NCBI GenBank assembly: GCA_963828855.1
Contig: CAWHGB010000002.1
Location: forward strand, 1,178,001-1,242,000
Reading direction: 5' to 3'
DNA: 64,000 nt
DNA from: CAVVEQ01 sp963828855
Lineage (GTDB): Bacteria; Chloroflexota; Anaerolineae; Anaerolineales; Anaerolineaceae
Below, one piece after another: positions 49,501 through 57,718 of the stretch. The position numbers and the translations under genes were made by a program. The number at the start of each line of letters is the position of its first letter. Within the stretch, counting starts at the first letter, position 1. The notes beneath the pieces were generated by a model that saw only the letters and a program-made list of their open reading frames with translations, did not search any database and was not told the origin of the DNA.

Positions 49501-51090
49501 ATGAAACAAGCAAAGATCAAAGAAACCACAGGTGATACGCGAACGCAGGGAACAAATAAACCCGCACCTGCCGGTAGATCCAACTTTGAAATATGGTGGG
49601 AGAAGAATTCAGGCATCCTGGTGGTGGTGGCTGCCCTGCTGGCGATCGGGGTTTACTTCTGGTACGTTACCGCCGGGAAATGGGTGTGGACCCCGCTGAC
49701 GTTTTATTATGATCACCTGGCGGATGCCTTCCTGCGAGGCAGCGTCGCCCTCCTGGAAAAACCCCCTGCCGCCCTCGCAGCACTCGCCAACCCCTATAAC
49801 TTCGATAACCGCCTGGGAATCGATTTTATCTGGGACGCGTCCTACTACGGAGGGAATTATTACCTGTACTGGGGACCGGTACCAGCACTAATCGCTGCCC
49901 TGATAAAATCGGTCCGTCCCTTAGCCCTGGATGACCAGCAGCTCGTGTTCCTTTTCATGGCAGAGCTGGTTGTCGTGATGGCCGCCTTGTTGCACTGGCT
50001 CCGCACCATTTTTTTCCCGAAAGCCCCCGCCTGGACCGCTGCCTTCCTTCTCCTGGCGGGTATGCTGAGCCTACCGGCACTGTGGATCATCAACCGGTCC
50101 TCGGTCTATGAAGGCGCGATCGCAGGTGGGCAATTCTTTCTCATCCTTGGTTTGTATGCTGGTCTGCGGGGAATGTTCTCCGGGCGAAAAGCCATTTGGC
50201 TGGTTTTGGCCGGCCTGGCTTGGGGAGCTTCCATTGGTTGCAGGGTGAACAATGCCGCGGCAATCACCTGGCTCGTTTTAGTGATCTTGATTTATCTCCT
50301 CCGACACAAGAACCAGCGAAACGATTGGATCCTTCCAGTTTTTTGCTTGTGTTTTCCTCTACTGCTCTGGGGATTGGGGCTGGGGGGCTACAATTATGGT
50401 CGTTTTGGTAACTTCCTGGAATTTGGTCACCGCTACCAACTAACAGCAAAAGCACTTCCGGAAAACTATAGCGATGTTTCTTCAATCGGTTACATCCTCC
50501 CGAATTTGTACAACCTGCTCGCCCGACCCTTTATCCTAAACTTGCGTGAATTTCCATTCATTCATATCCCATCGGTAAACCATAAACTCTGGCCTGCATT
50601 AATTCACATCCCGCCTCATTATGTTTCCGACGAGCCCGCGGCAGGAATTTTCCAAGCTGTTCCCCTTTTCTGGTTGATACTTCTCCCAACCCTTAAACCA
50701 GCCCGGTTTGTTTGGAATTGGTTCAGAAAGAGACAAACACAGGATCCGCCCATATCCCTTCCGACCTTGCCCTGGGTCGGGTGGATGGTGGGGGGAGCAG
50801 CAATCGCCATTTTAGGATCGCTCTCCATTTTCATTGCATCCAATCTGCGATACCTGATGGACCTGGTTCCTCTGCTGACCATCATCTCAGCACTCAGCTT
50901 CTGGTGGGCTCTGGAATTTTTCCGAAACTCCCGCTCATGGCGGGCTGGGGTATTCACGTTATTGATCCTGCTTGGCACAGTGACTATTGCCTTCGGGTTG
51001 CTGGCAGGCTTCAACGAATACCCGTACCGATTCCAAACCATCAACCCCCAGCTTTATTCTGCTCTTTCGAATTTCTTTGGCGGGAAATGA
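49501..51090 (+). CDS. Polytopic membrane protein, GT-C-like
   Basis: A 529-residue protein with a charged N-terminus and about eleven membrane helices. The extracytoplasmic loop after helix 1 (DHLADAFLRGSVALLEKPP; FIWDASYYGGNYYLYWGP) has the acidic, aromatic look of GT-C glycosyltransferases, and WIINRSSVYEGAIAGGQFF follows. A canonical catalytic pair is not certain. The start ATG has no clear ribosome site. It is divergent from the GH38 gene, which may link it to glycans. Alternative: a transporter of unknown type. Confidence 0.6.
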   Translation: MKQAKIKETTGDTRTQGTNKPAPAGRSNFEIWWEKNSGILVVVAALLAIGVYFWYVTAGKWVWTPLTFYYDHLADAFLRGSVALLEKPPAALAALANPYNFDNRLGIDFIWDASYYGGNYYLYWGPVPALIAALIKSVRPLALDDQQLVFLFMAELVVVMAALLHWLRTIFFPKAPAWTAAFLLLAGMLSLPALWIINRSSVYEGAIAGGQFFLILGLYAGLRGMFSGRKAIWLVLAGLAWGASIGCRVNNAAAITWLVLVILIYLLRHKNQRNDWILPVFCLCFPLLLWGLGLGGYNYGRFGNFLEFGHRYQLTAKALPENYSDVSSIGYILPNLYNLLARPFILNLREFPFIHIPSVNHKLWPALIHIPPHYVSDEPAAGIFQAVPLFWLILLPTLKPARFVWNWFRKRQTQDPPISLPTLPWVGWMVGGAAIAILGSLSIFIASNLRYLMDLVPLLTIISALSFWWALEFFRNSRSWRAGVFTLLILLGTVTIAFGLLAGFNEYPYRFQTINPQLYSALSNFFGGK

Positions 51091-51195
51091 TCAAATAATC
51101 TTTTCCCAGCTATTTTCTTCTTTCCGATCTTTGCTGGAACGATGGAGTGCCAAAGAAAAACACGCGGGGGTTTGAAGTTTGTTGAAAACGTGGGA

Positions 51196-51672
51196 TTAAC
51201 CCTCTTCGTACGCCTTTCGCAGGATGGCAAGATCCAGCTTTTTCATCTTCAGCATTGCTTCCATGACTCGCTGCGATTTTACCGGATCGCCGCTGCCCAT
51301 CAATTTCATAAATTCGGTTGGAATGATCTGCCATGATACACCGTATTTATCTTTGAGCCAGCCGCACTGGCTCTCCTCACCGCCATTTTCGGTGAGCTTT
51401 TCCCAAAGTCGATCCACTTCCTCCTGGTTCTCGCAATTCACGAAGAGGGACATGGCTTCCGTAAATTTGAATACCGGCCCTCCATTCAATGCAACGAATT
51501 CCTGACCATCGAGTTGGAAGGTCACGGTCATCACCGTGCCAGCCTGGCCAGGGGTACCCTCAGCATAACGCTCGACTGAAAGGATCTTTGAATCCTTGAA
51601 TAACGAGGTGTAAAGTTTTGCGGCTTCTTCTGCCTGGTTGTCAAACCAGAGGAAAGTTTTAATCTTTTGCAT
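51196..51672 (-). CDS. VOC family protein, PhnB-like
   Basis: A 158-residue protein of the PhnB/3-demethylubiquinone-methyltransferase-like branch of the VOC fold: TFLWFDNQAEEAAKLYTSLF, FQLDGQEFVALNGGP, SLFVNCENQEEVDRLWEKL and KYGVSWQIIPTEF. Proteins of this branch have no proven methyltransferase activity. It has a C-terminal helix with MEAMLKMKKLDLAILRKA. No frameshift is needed. It stands alone on the minus strand with GGAG-like AAAGGAGCC upstream. Confidence 0.82.
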   Translation of the reverse strand: MQKIKTFLWFDNQAEEAAKLYTSLFKDSKILSVERYAEGTPGQAGTVMTVTFQLDGQEFVALNGGPVFKFTEAMSLFVNCENQEEVDRLWEKLTENGGEESQCGWLKDKYGVSWQIIPTEFMKLMGSGDPVKSQRVMEAMLKMKKLDLAILRKAYEEG

Positions 51673-51752
51673 TTTGGCTCCTTTTTGTATGTAATTCAGA
51701 CTATTTTTGTCTAATATAACACATCACCCGGTCACGAATCAAGTTGGGGGGT

Positions 51753-51785
51753 TAAAAAGAAAATCACCCTCATTACGAGGGCGAT
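51753..51785 (-). terminator. Intrinsic terminator of the aldo/keto reductase gene
   Basis: On the minus strand, a nine-pair stem with one G-U-type pair (ATCACCCTC at 51763-51771, GAGGGCGAT at 51777-51785, five-base loop) leads into a T-rich run, 10 bases after the stop. Confidence 0.7.
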
Positions 51786-51794
51786 CCTTTTCCT

Positions 51795-52778
51795 TTACCA
51801 GCGCTGGTGCACAAGTTCCCGGATATACCGCTCGTAAATGGCGCGAATTGTTTTCATGGTCTCATCCGAAAGCGCGGGCAGATCAGCCGCGGCAAAATTC
51901 TCCTCCGCCTGGGAGGGGCGTTTGGCTCCCGGGATGGCGCAGGTCACCGCGTCAAACATCAGGATCCAGCGCAGGGAGAATTGAGTCAGGGTCATGCCTT
52001 CCGGGCAAACGGTTTTTAGTTCCTCCACTGCCTTGAGCCCGGTTTCATAATCCACGCCCGAGAAAGTTTCACCGACATCGAATGACTCGCCGTGGCGGTT
52101 GTACAGGCGGTGGTCATCCTTGGAAAAGGTGGTATCAGGTTTCATCTTCCCAGTGAGCATGCCTGAAGCCAGCGGGACACGTGCCAGGATGCCCACTTTT
52201 CGTTTTTTTGCCTGCTCGAAGAAAAGTTCGGCGGGGCGCTGGCGGAAAATGTTGAAAATGATCTGGATGGTCTGCACATTTGGGTATTCGATCGCCTTCA
52301 GGGCTTCCTCCACCTTTTCCACGCTCACCCCATAGAAACGCAGCTTGCCCTGTTTCACCAGGTCATCCAGAATGCCATAAAGTTCCGGCCAGTAATAAGT
52401 CTCCGGGGGCGGGCAGTGCAGCTGTAACAGGTCGATCGCATCAGTATCAAGATTCTTAAGGCTGCGTTCCACAAACGCGGTCAGATTTGCCCGGTTGTAT
52501 CCCTTGCCGGTGTGCGGGTCCAGCCTGCGGCCGGCCTTGGTGGCAATATAGATCTTCTCGCGCGATTCCTTGCGTAATTTTGCGCACAGGCGTTCGCTCA
52601 AACCATCGCCATAAACATCAGCGGTATCAAAGAAATTCACCCCCATGTCTATGGATTTATGCAAAGCAGCCAGGGATTCGGTATCGTCAACCTGTCCCCA
52701 AGCACTGCCGATAGCCCAAGCGCCAAAACTTAAAGCTGAAACCTTCCAGCCGGTCCGTCCCAATTCGCGGTATTGCAT
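51795..52778 (-). CDS. Aldo/keto reductase
   Basis: NAD(P)H-dependent TIM-barrel reductase of about 327 residues. The catalytic tetrad is visible: Asp in NFFDTAD, Tyr in VYGDGLSE, Lys in IATKAGRR and His in LLQLHCPPP. The cofactor end has SLRWILMFDAVTCAIPGAK. It resembles YghZ/general stress AKRs. ATG 52778 (MQYRELGRT) is chosen because AAGGAGT lies eight bases ahead; an ATG six bases earlier is too close to it. Substrate unknown. It ends at a terminator. Confidence 0.87.
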   Translation of the reverse strand: MQYRELGRTGWKVSALSFGAWAIGSAWGQVDDTESLAALHKSIDMGVNFFDTADVYGDGLSERLCAKLRKESREKIYIATKAGRRLDPHTGKGYNRANLTAFVERSLKNLDTDAIDLLQLHCPPPETYYWPELYGILDDLVKQGKLRFYGVSVEKVEEALKAIEYPNVQTIQIIFNIFRQRPAELFFEQAKKRKVGILARVPLASGMLTGKMKPDTTFSKDDHRLYNRHGESFDVGETFSGVDYETGLKAVEELKTVCPEGMTLTQFSLRWILMFDAVTCAIPGAKRPSQAEENFAAADLPALSDETMKTIRAIYERYIRELVHQRW

Positions 52779-52834
52779 GGTCATGACTCCTTTTTTAATG
52801 TATTATCCCACAAGTGTTGTGTTGGTTCTTTTTT

Positions 52835-53461
52835 CTACCATTTATTCCAATGGGTTTTTCTTTCCACGTCCACCCCGTATTGGGTAATCCTCCTGGCATT
52901 CTCCTTCGGGTATCCCAGAGCCAGGTAACACGGCACTTCGTAGCCAGACGGAATCTGCAGGATCTTCCGGAGGCTTTTGCGTTCGTTTTCAAAGGGGATA
53001 CGGGTCACCCCGAAGATCCCCTCGCTGGCAGCGGCCAGGAGAATATTCTCAACGCAACACCAGATGGAAGCCAGGCAGTTCAGAGAGCTTAAGGACTCAG
53101 GTTTTAAAAGCGGTCCGGGTGAATAAAAGCAGGGGAGTATCAGTACGCCAGCGGTCAGGAGCATGGAATGCTGTTTGGGAATGGCATCTATATAGCATTG
53201 CCTTTGGAATAGCTCGACCAATCCCCAGCGATCCACGATATTGGTTGCACCTTTGGTCGTTTTCGGTGCGCGGATATGCTTCACCAACTCCAGGCGCATT
53301 TCTGCATCCTGCACCAGGATGAATTCCCAGCGGCGCAGGTGGTCGTTCGTCGGTGCCTTCAAGCCTGCTTCCAGGATTTTCATTATGGTTTCGCCAGGGA
53401 TTTCTTTGGAAGAAAAATCGCGGATGGTCTGTCTGGCGGAAATTGCTTCGTAAATGTTCAT
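52835..53461 (-). CDS. Nitroreductase family protein
   Basis: FMN-binding nitroreductase-fold protein of 208 residues. Motifs: EAISARQTIRDFSSKEIP (FMN phosphate Arg), AGLKAPTNDHLRRWEFILV, CVENILLAAASEGIFGV and SGYEVPCYLALGYP. Family members reduce nitro compounds, quinones or flavins using NAD(P)H. No break. It lies 11 bases before the start of the hypothetical metallopeptidase gene's end and may be transcribed with it. Confidence 0.85.
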   Translation of the reverse strand: MNIYEAISARQTIRDFSSKEIPGETIMKILEAGLKAPTNDHLRRWEFILVQDAEMRLELVKHIRAPKTTKGATNIVDRWGLVELFQRQCYIDAIPKQHSMLLTAGVLILPCFYSPGPLLKPESLSSLNCLASIWCCVENILLAAASEGIFGVTRIPFENERKSLRKILQIPSGYEVPCYLALGYPKENARRITQYGVDVERKTHWNKW

Positions 53462-53471
53462 GAATTACCTA

Positions 53472-54725
53472 TTAGTTTTCCAGTTGATCAAGAGTTGTTT
53501 TCAACTCGCCTTCGAGAGTTACTGCATTGCCAAAAATCCGGTCGCGCCAGTCGGGATTTAATTTATCCAAAATTGCGGCCAGCGCGAAACCACTGTAATA
53601 GAACCGCTGATCACCCTCCGAATCGGCCATGCGTCGTATTTGCGCCACCTGTTGAGACCAATAACGAGTAAATGAATTATCATCCAGCAAATCTGATAGG
53701 GAAGGGGTCAACAATTTATTTTTATCGTTCGATGAAGAAATAATCCGCCACATAGCAAGTTCGGTGTATTTGGAAAGTCCTTCTTCCCACTCCTTCCGTG
53801 TTTCCAGATCGATCAACTCCTGATCCAGGTTCGCGTTCATTCTGCGATTATTACGCTGCTCAAGGAATTGGTTTGCGTACCGGATCGTATCATCGATTGA
53901 TTTTGCATCGATCGCATCAGCAAGAAGATCCAATTCCAATTTCCAGTCAGCCTCAAATTGTGTTTCGTGCCAGGGGTATCGCTCGTGATTTTCGTTATAA
54001 ATATTTTCTGCCTCGGTCAAATTCCCTTCAGAACGAATAGCCTCAAAGGCATGAAAGGACTCATGCAGCAACCCGAGGACATACCAGTCCCTGCCCCCTG
54101 CAGAGGTAAGAAAAAATCTCGCTGCAGCCTGGGTGGGGAGGATTGGTTGAAGAAAGGTTGGAATATTACCTCGAAAATCATCCGCCAGAGAATCAATCAT
54201 CCACGATTTAATTGGGAGGCTATAAACCCATCGATTCCCGATCTTTGAGGTAAATGCTCCCGGAGTCTCCCCTTGTTCCGGGATGCTCTGGCGATAATAG
54301 ACCTTTCCTGGAACCGATTCATCTGGAACAGGTTCCCATACACCACCCATCTTATTATTCCCGGGTACCTTGGTCCAGCCCGCCGGGGGATCGGCATACC
54401 CAACCACAAACACATAATCACGGTTATAAAGCATCGCAGGGATATCAGAACTTTCCCACCCTTTCCAAAGAGAATCGCCAAATTGAGTTCTTAGATAGGA
54501 AGCGGCGAAGATCATCTCTTTGTCTGAATCGCTCAATCGATCGAGATTTTTATTATCCTGGCGAAAAAGGGAATTGCTTATCCCCGAAAGAACCGCCATG
54601 ATCAGGCAAGCAGCCAGGAGCCCAACCAGAACGAGCAAGCAGCCTTTTTTCCTCCGGCTTGGAACATGGTTTTTATTTTGGTTGTCAGGAGGTTTTTCTG
54701 ATGTCGAAGTTGTCACGTGTTTCAT
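53472..54725 (-). CDS. Putative membrane-anchored zinc metallopeptidase, unknown family
   Basis: A 417-residue protein with one N-terminal membrane helix (LLVLVGLLAACLIMAVLSGI) after a basic cytosolic tail, and a large outer domain. It contains HESFHAFE, which fits the zinc-binding HExxH motif, in the helix following WYVLGLLHE. A later helix with EWEEGLSKYTELAMWRI offers a third ligand Glu. No peptidase family is recognised, so the activity is a prediction. The middle holds WTKVPGNNKMGGVWEPVPD. No break. Confidence 0.6.
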   Translation of the reverse strand: MKHVTTSTSEKPPDNQNKNHVPSRRKKGCLLVLVGLLAACLIMAVLSGISNSLFRQDNKNLDRLSDSDKEMIFAASYLRTQFGDSLWKGWESSDIPAMLYNRDYVFVVGYADPPAGWTKVPGNNKMGGVWEPVPDESVPGKVYYRQSIPEQGETPGAFTSKIGNRWVYSLPIKSWMIDSLADDFRGNIPTFLQPILPTQAAARFFLTSAGGRDWYVLGLLHESFHAFEAIRSEGNLTEAENIYNENHERYPWHETQFEADWKLELDLLADAIDAKSIDDTIRYANQFLEQRNNRRMNANLDQELIDLETRKEWEEGLSKYTELAMWRIISSSNDKNKLLTPSLSDLLDDNSFTRYWSQQVAQIRRMADSEGDQRFYYSGFALAAILDKLNPDWRDRIFGNAVTLEGELKTTLDQLEN

Positions 54726-54840
54726 AATTCCTTATCGATTTGAGAGGGGATTGTTCAGGATTGATTGAAATTACTGTTGGAATCCCAACACTATTAATCA
54801 CTAACCTTATTACTCCGCCACAACCAATACCAAATATGGA

Positions 54841-55381
54841 CTATTTTCTCTTAATTCGGGGAATCAAAAAAGGCGTTTGGGTTTTGTAATTCAGGTATTG
54901 CTGGCCGAATCGTGCTTCCAGCTCCCGCTCTTCCACTTTCTTGATGTAGGTAAGCAGAAGTCCCCCAAAAATGAACACAGCCAGGATCGAACAAATTGAG
55001 CCGACGGCAATCGCGATCCCCAGGTAAGCCAGGAGAGTACCGAAAACCATCGGGTTGCGGCAATATTGATAAACCCCGTCCACCAGCAGCTTCTGGGTAG
55101 CCATCATCGGTAGGGGTGTCCCGCTTGCCCTTGAGAACTGGGAGTAAACCGTTCTGAATGCAAAATAAAACCCACCAACTGCCATCAAGAACGCCAAGGA
55201 TCATATTCCAAGGTCCAAGATCAAGCGGCGGGAAACCGAATTTCGCGTCCAGCCCAGGGAAAACCACGATCAGCAAATAGGGGATCAGGAAAACAAAGAG
55301 GGTTCCCCCCACGAGCACCGATACGACGATCCTCATCCACAGAGGATATTCCCGGCTGGCCCATTTTTCAAACCTTTTCAT
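54841..55381 (-). CDS. Isoprenylcysteine methyltransferase-like protein (one frameshift)
   Basis: Membrane methyltransferase of the ICMT/PEMT type, about 180 residues and five helices. The SAM-binding end is clear: LLVDGVYQYCRNPMVFG, then VEERELEARFGQQYLNYK. A shift near 55195 joins WNMILGVL to the second helical block (MAVGGFYFAFRTVYSQF). Start MKRFEKWASREYPLW at 55381 follows GGGGAG. Bacterial members methylate lipids or small molecules; the acceptor is unknown. Confidence 0.78.
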
Positions 55382-55466
55382 AATAATCTCCCCGAACCAC
55401 GATTCTGGATGGAAATTATCGTTTTTCACATTGTACATCGCCCAGAGAGATTTTTAATATATATTT

Positions 55467-57029
55467 TCAGGTCGATTTTTCAGGCACTTTATCCATGATG
55501 TATTCCGCCAGGGCGGTGATGGTGAGCGCAGGGTTGGCATTCAGATTGGCTGGCACCACCGACCCATCCGCCACATAGAGTCCCGGGTATCCAAACACCC
55601 TGCCCTCCTTATCCACTACGCCTACATCAGGTGATTCACCCATCACACAACCGCCCAGGATATGCGCGGTTGTTGGCGCATCCAACAGCACCTCGAACCA
55701 GCTGCCCTTAGGGTAACCATCCATTTTTTCCGCCATTCTCCTGGTAACCTGGTTGGCGATGGGGATATAGGATGGGATCCGTTTGCCATCTGGGGGAAGT
55801 TCGGAACGTAAACCGAACTTCCCGTGTCGAAGGGTTAGATAATTTTCAGTGGACTGCATTACCAGGATGACCGAGGTGCGCACACTCTGCCCGGGGATCC
55901 ATAACGCCCTCAGAAACTGATACGGGTGCCGGAGGAGGGTGCCCAGGAACCGCAGCCAGCGCGGAATGGAACCTCCTCCCTCGGTCAATACCGTGGCGAT
56001 GGCATAGAGGACATCCGAACCCTTGTTATAGCGCACGACCTCAATATGCGTGTTCTTATCCGGGTAGATCCCCGAGGTGATGGCGATGTGATCATTCCAA
56101 TCCCGGATTTTATCGCGTGAATCCACCCCCAGGATGGCTTCCGAGTTAGTGCGGGTGAAATCACCCAGCCGTTCCGAGATCTCCGGGAGCATTCCAGTGA
56201 TTTTACATTTGAAAAGCAGATCCACAGTCCCCATCACCCCGCCGCTGAAGATCACTCCTCCGGCAATGAAGGTCTGTTTCCTTCTGATCAAGCCATGAGA
56301 CTTCTGCGAAAACACCTCATAGCCTCCCCCATCCGCGGGCTTCACACCGATCACTTCTGTTTCGGGAAAGATGCGCACTCCCCGCTTTTCAGCCAGGTAA
56401 AGGTAATTGAGATCCAGGGTGTTTTTTGCGCCAGTCGGGCAGCCGATCATGCAAGCGCCGCAGAGCTTGCAGCCTGTTCTCTCGGGTCCTTCGCCTCCGA
56501 AAAACGGGTCGGAAACGGTCTTTTCCGGTTCACCAAAGAAAACACCTACCGGATTAATGTGGAAGGTGTCCTCCCCACGCAGTTCGATACCTACTTCACG
56601 CAGGATGCGGTCTGCATTACCCACGCTGGGGCATTCCACCGCTCCAAGCATGCGGCGGGCTTCGGTGAAGAATGGCGCGAGCATGGTTTTCCAATCCCCT
56701 GGCCCCCATTCAGGTTTCTCAAAGATCTCGTCATCGGGGATGATCAACTGGTTGGCATAGACCAGGCTGCCGCCTCCCACGCCGGTCCCGTGTAAAACCA
56801 AAACGTGGCGGAGAAGGGTCAGCGCCTGAATACCTAAGAGCCCGAGAGCTGGCATCCAGACGGATTTACGTAGGTTCCAGTTCGTGGATGGGAAATCTTC
56901 AGGATTATACCGACGCCCTTTTTCAAGCACTGCCACATGGTAGCCTTTCTGTGCCAGGCGTAGCGCGGAGACGGAACCTCCAAACCCGGAACCGATCACG
57001 ATGAAGTCATAAGAATAGTGGTCAGGCAT
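55467..57029 (-). CDS. GMC oxidoreductase, cholesterol-oxidase-like
   Basis: A 520-residue FAD enzyme. The dinucleotide motif GSGFGGSVSALRLA opens it, then LHGTGVGGGSLVYANQLI. A Cys cluster, CKLCGACMIGCPTGAKNT, fits the C-x2-C-x2-C-x3-C pattern seen in many GMC oxidases of this branch. The end has HILGGCVMGES and GLYVADGSVVPANLNANPA. Relatives oxidise sterols or other alcohols. The helix near 60-85 (MPALGLLGIQALTLLRHV) is hydrophobic and may touch membrane. No break. Confidence 0.86.
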   Translation of the reverse strand: MPDHYSYDFIVIGSGFGGSVSALRLAQKGYHVAVLEKGRRYNPEDFPSTNWNLRKSVWMPALGLLGIQALTLLRHVLVLHGTGVGGGSLVYANQLIIPDDEIFEKPEWGPGDWKTMLAPFFTEARRMLGAVECPSVGNADRILREVGIELRGEDTFHINPVGVFFGEPEKTVSDPFFGGEGPERTGCKLCGACMIGCPTGAKNTLDLNYLYLAEKRGVRIFPETEVIGVKPADGGGYEVFSQKSHGLIRRKQTFIAGGVIFSGGVMGTVDLLFKCKITGMLPEISERLGDFTRTNSEAILGVDSRDKIRDWNDHIAITSGIYPDKNTHIEVVRYNKGSDVLYAIATVLTEGGGSIPRWLRFLGTLLRHPYQFLRALWIPGQSVRTSVILVMQSTENYLTLRHGKFGLRSELPPDGKRIPSYIPIANQVTRRMAEKMDGYPKGSWFEVLLDAPTTAHILGGCVMGESPDVGVVDKEGRVFGYPGLYVADGSVVPANLNANPALTITALAEYIMDKVPEKST

Positions 57030-57130
57030 GAAGGATTCTCCAGTGTTTGTGAGAGGTCATAATTAAATACATGATTGTATTAACCCTTTGTCACCTTCCG
57101 GTTACGATGTGAAAAAGATTTGAGACCTTA

Positions 57131-57160
57131 AAAATCAAAAAAGCGCTCATGCGAGCGCTG
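57131..57160 (-). terminator. Intrinsic terminator
   Basis: On the minus strand, stem AGCGCTC / GAGCGCT (57142-57148 and 57153-57159) with a four-base loop leads into a T6 run and further T-rich sequence, 19 bases after the stop of the gene at 57179. Confidence 0.8.
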
Positions 57161-57178
57161 AAATAAGAAAATTACACT

Positions 57179-57616
57179 TTACTTTACAGGAAGGACCTGG
57201 TAATCGAACTTATACCCTGCCTGTTCTACCACTGCCTGGATTTTGGTGCGGATCTCCGCATAGTTGAATGAATAAGAGTAGTCCTTGCCGAACAGCGTGG
57301 ATTGCTCCTGGATCGTGCCGGTTCTGGCACCGCTGAAGGTATTATAACTTTCGGTCTTCACGCCAAAACCGCTATCCATATCTCCACCCGAGGAGAACCC
57401 GGATCCGGCTTCGGTTAGCATTTCCGAGAATTTGACCGTTTTTGCCCCCTCGTCTATCCGCATCTTCAAAGAGTAGGTCAATTTCTTTTTGGAGAGAAAG
57501 GCTTTGCGTTCGGCGATGACTGCAGCGAACTCCCAGAGACCTTTCTTTTCAGACCACTTGCCGTTGTAGGGCAGCGTTGAATTTTTTACCTGAGTTATTA
57601 GGACTGGACCAGCCAT
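57179..57616 (-). CDS. Hypothetical protein
   Basis: A 145-residue protein with no signal peptide or membrane segment. It is basic at the start (GKWSEKKGLWEFAAVIAERK), Gly/Ser rich in the middle (GSGFSSGGDMDSGFG) and ends in a helix-strand unit (YAEIRTKIQAVVEQAGYKF). I do not recognise it. The ATG has AGGAGG eight bases ahead, so expression is likely. Terminated directly downstream. Confidence 0.6.
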   Translation of the reverse strand: MAGPVLITQVKNSTLPYNGKWSEKKGLWEFAAVIAERKAFLSKKKLTYSLKMRIDEGAKTVKFSEMLTEAGSGFSSGGDMDSGFGVKTESYNTFSGARTGTIQEQSTLFGKDYSYSFNYAEIRTKIQAVVEQAGYKFDYQVLPVK

Positions 57617-57718
57617 GGATTTCCTCCTGTTGTGGATAATTTACCAACCCTTGGATTGTAGGAGGAAAACGGAAATTAAAAAAGGCGAATGGTGTTTACA
57701 TTTTTGCAAAGAGATTAT

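Noticed and set aside
55467..57029. Iron-sulfur cluster in the GMC oxidoreductase
   Set aside because: The Cys pattern looks ferredoxin-like, but it recurs in this oxidase branch without proof of a cluster, so it is only noted.
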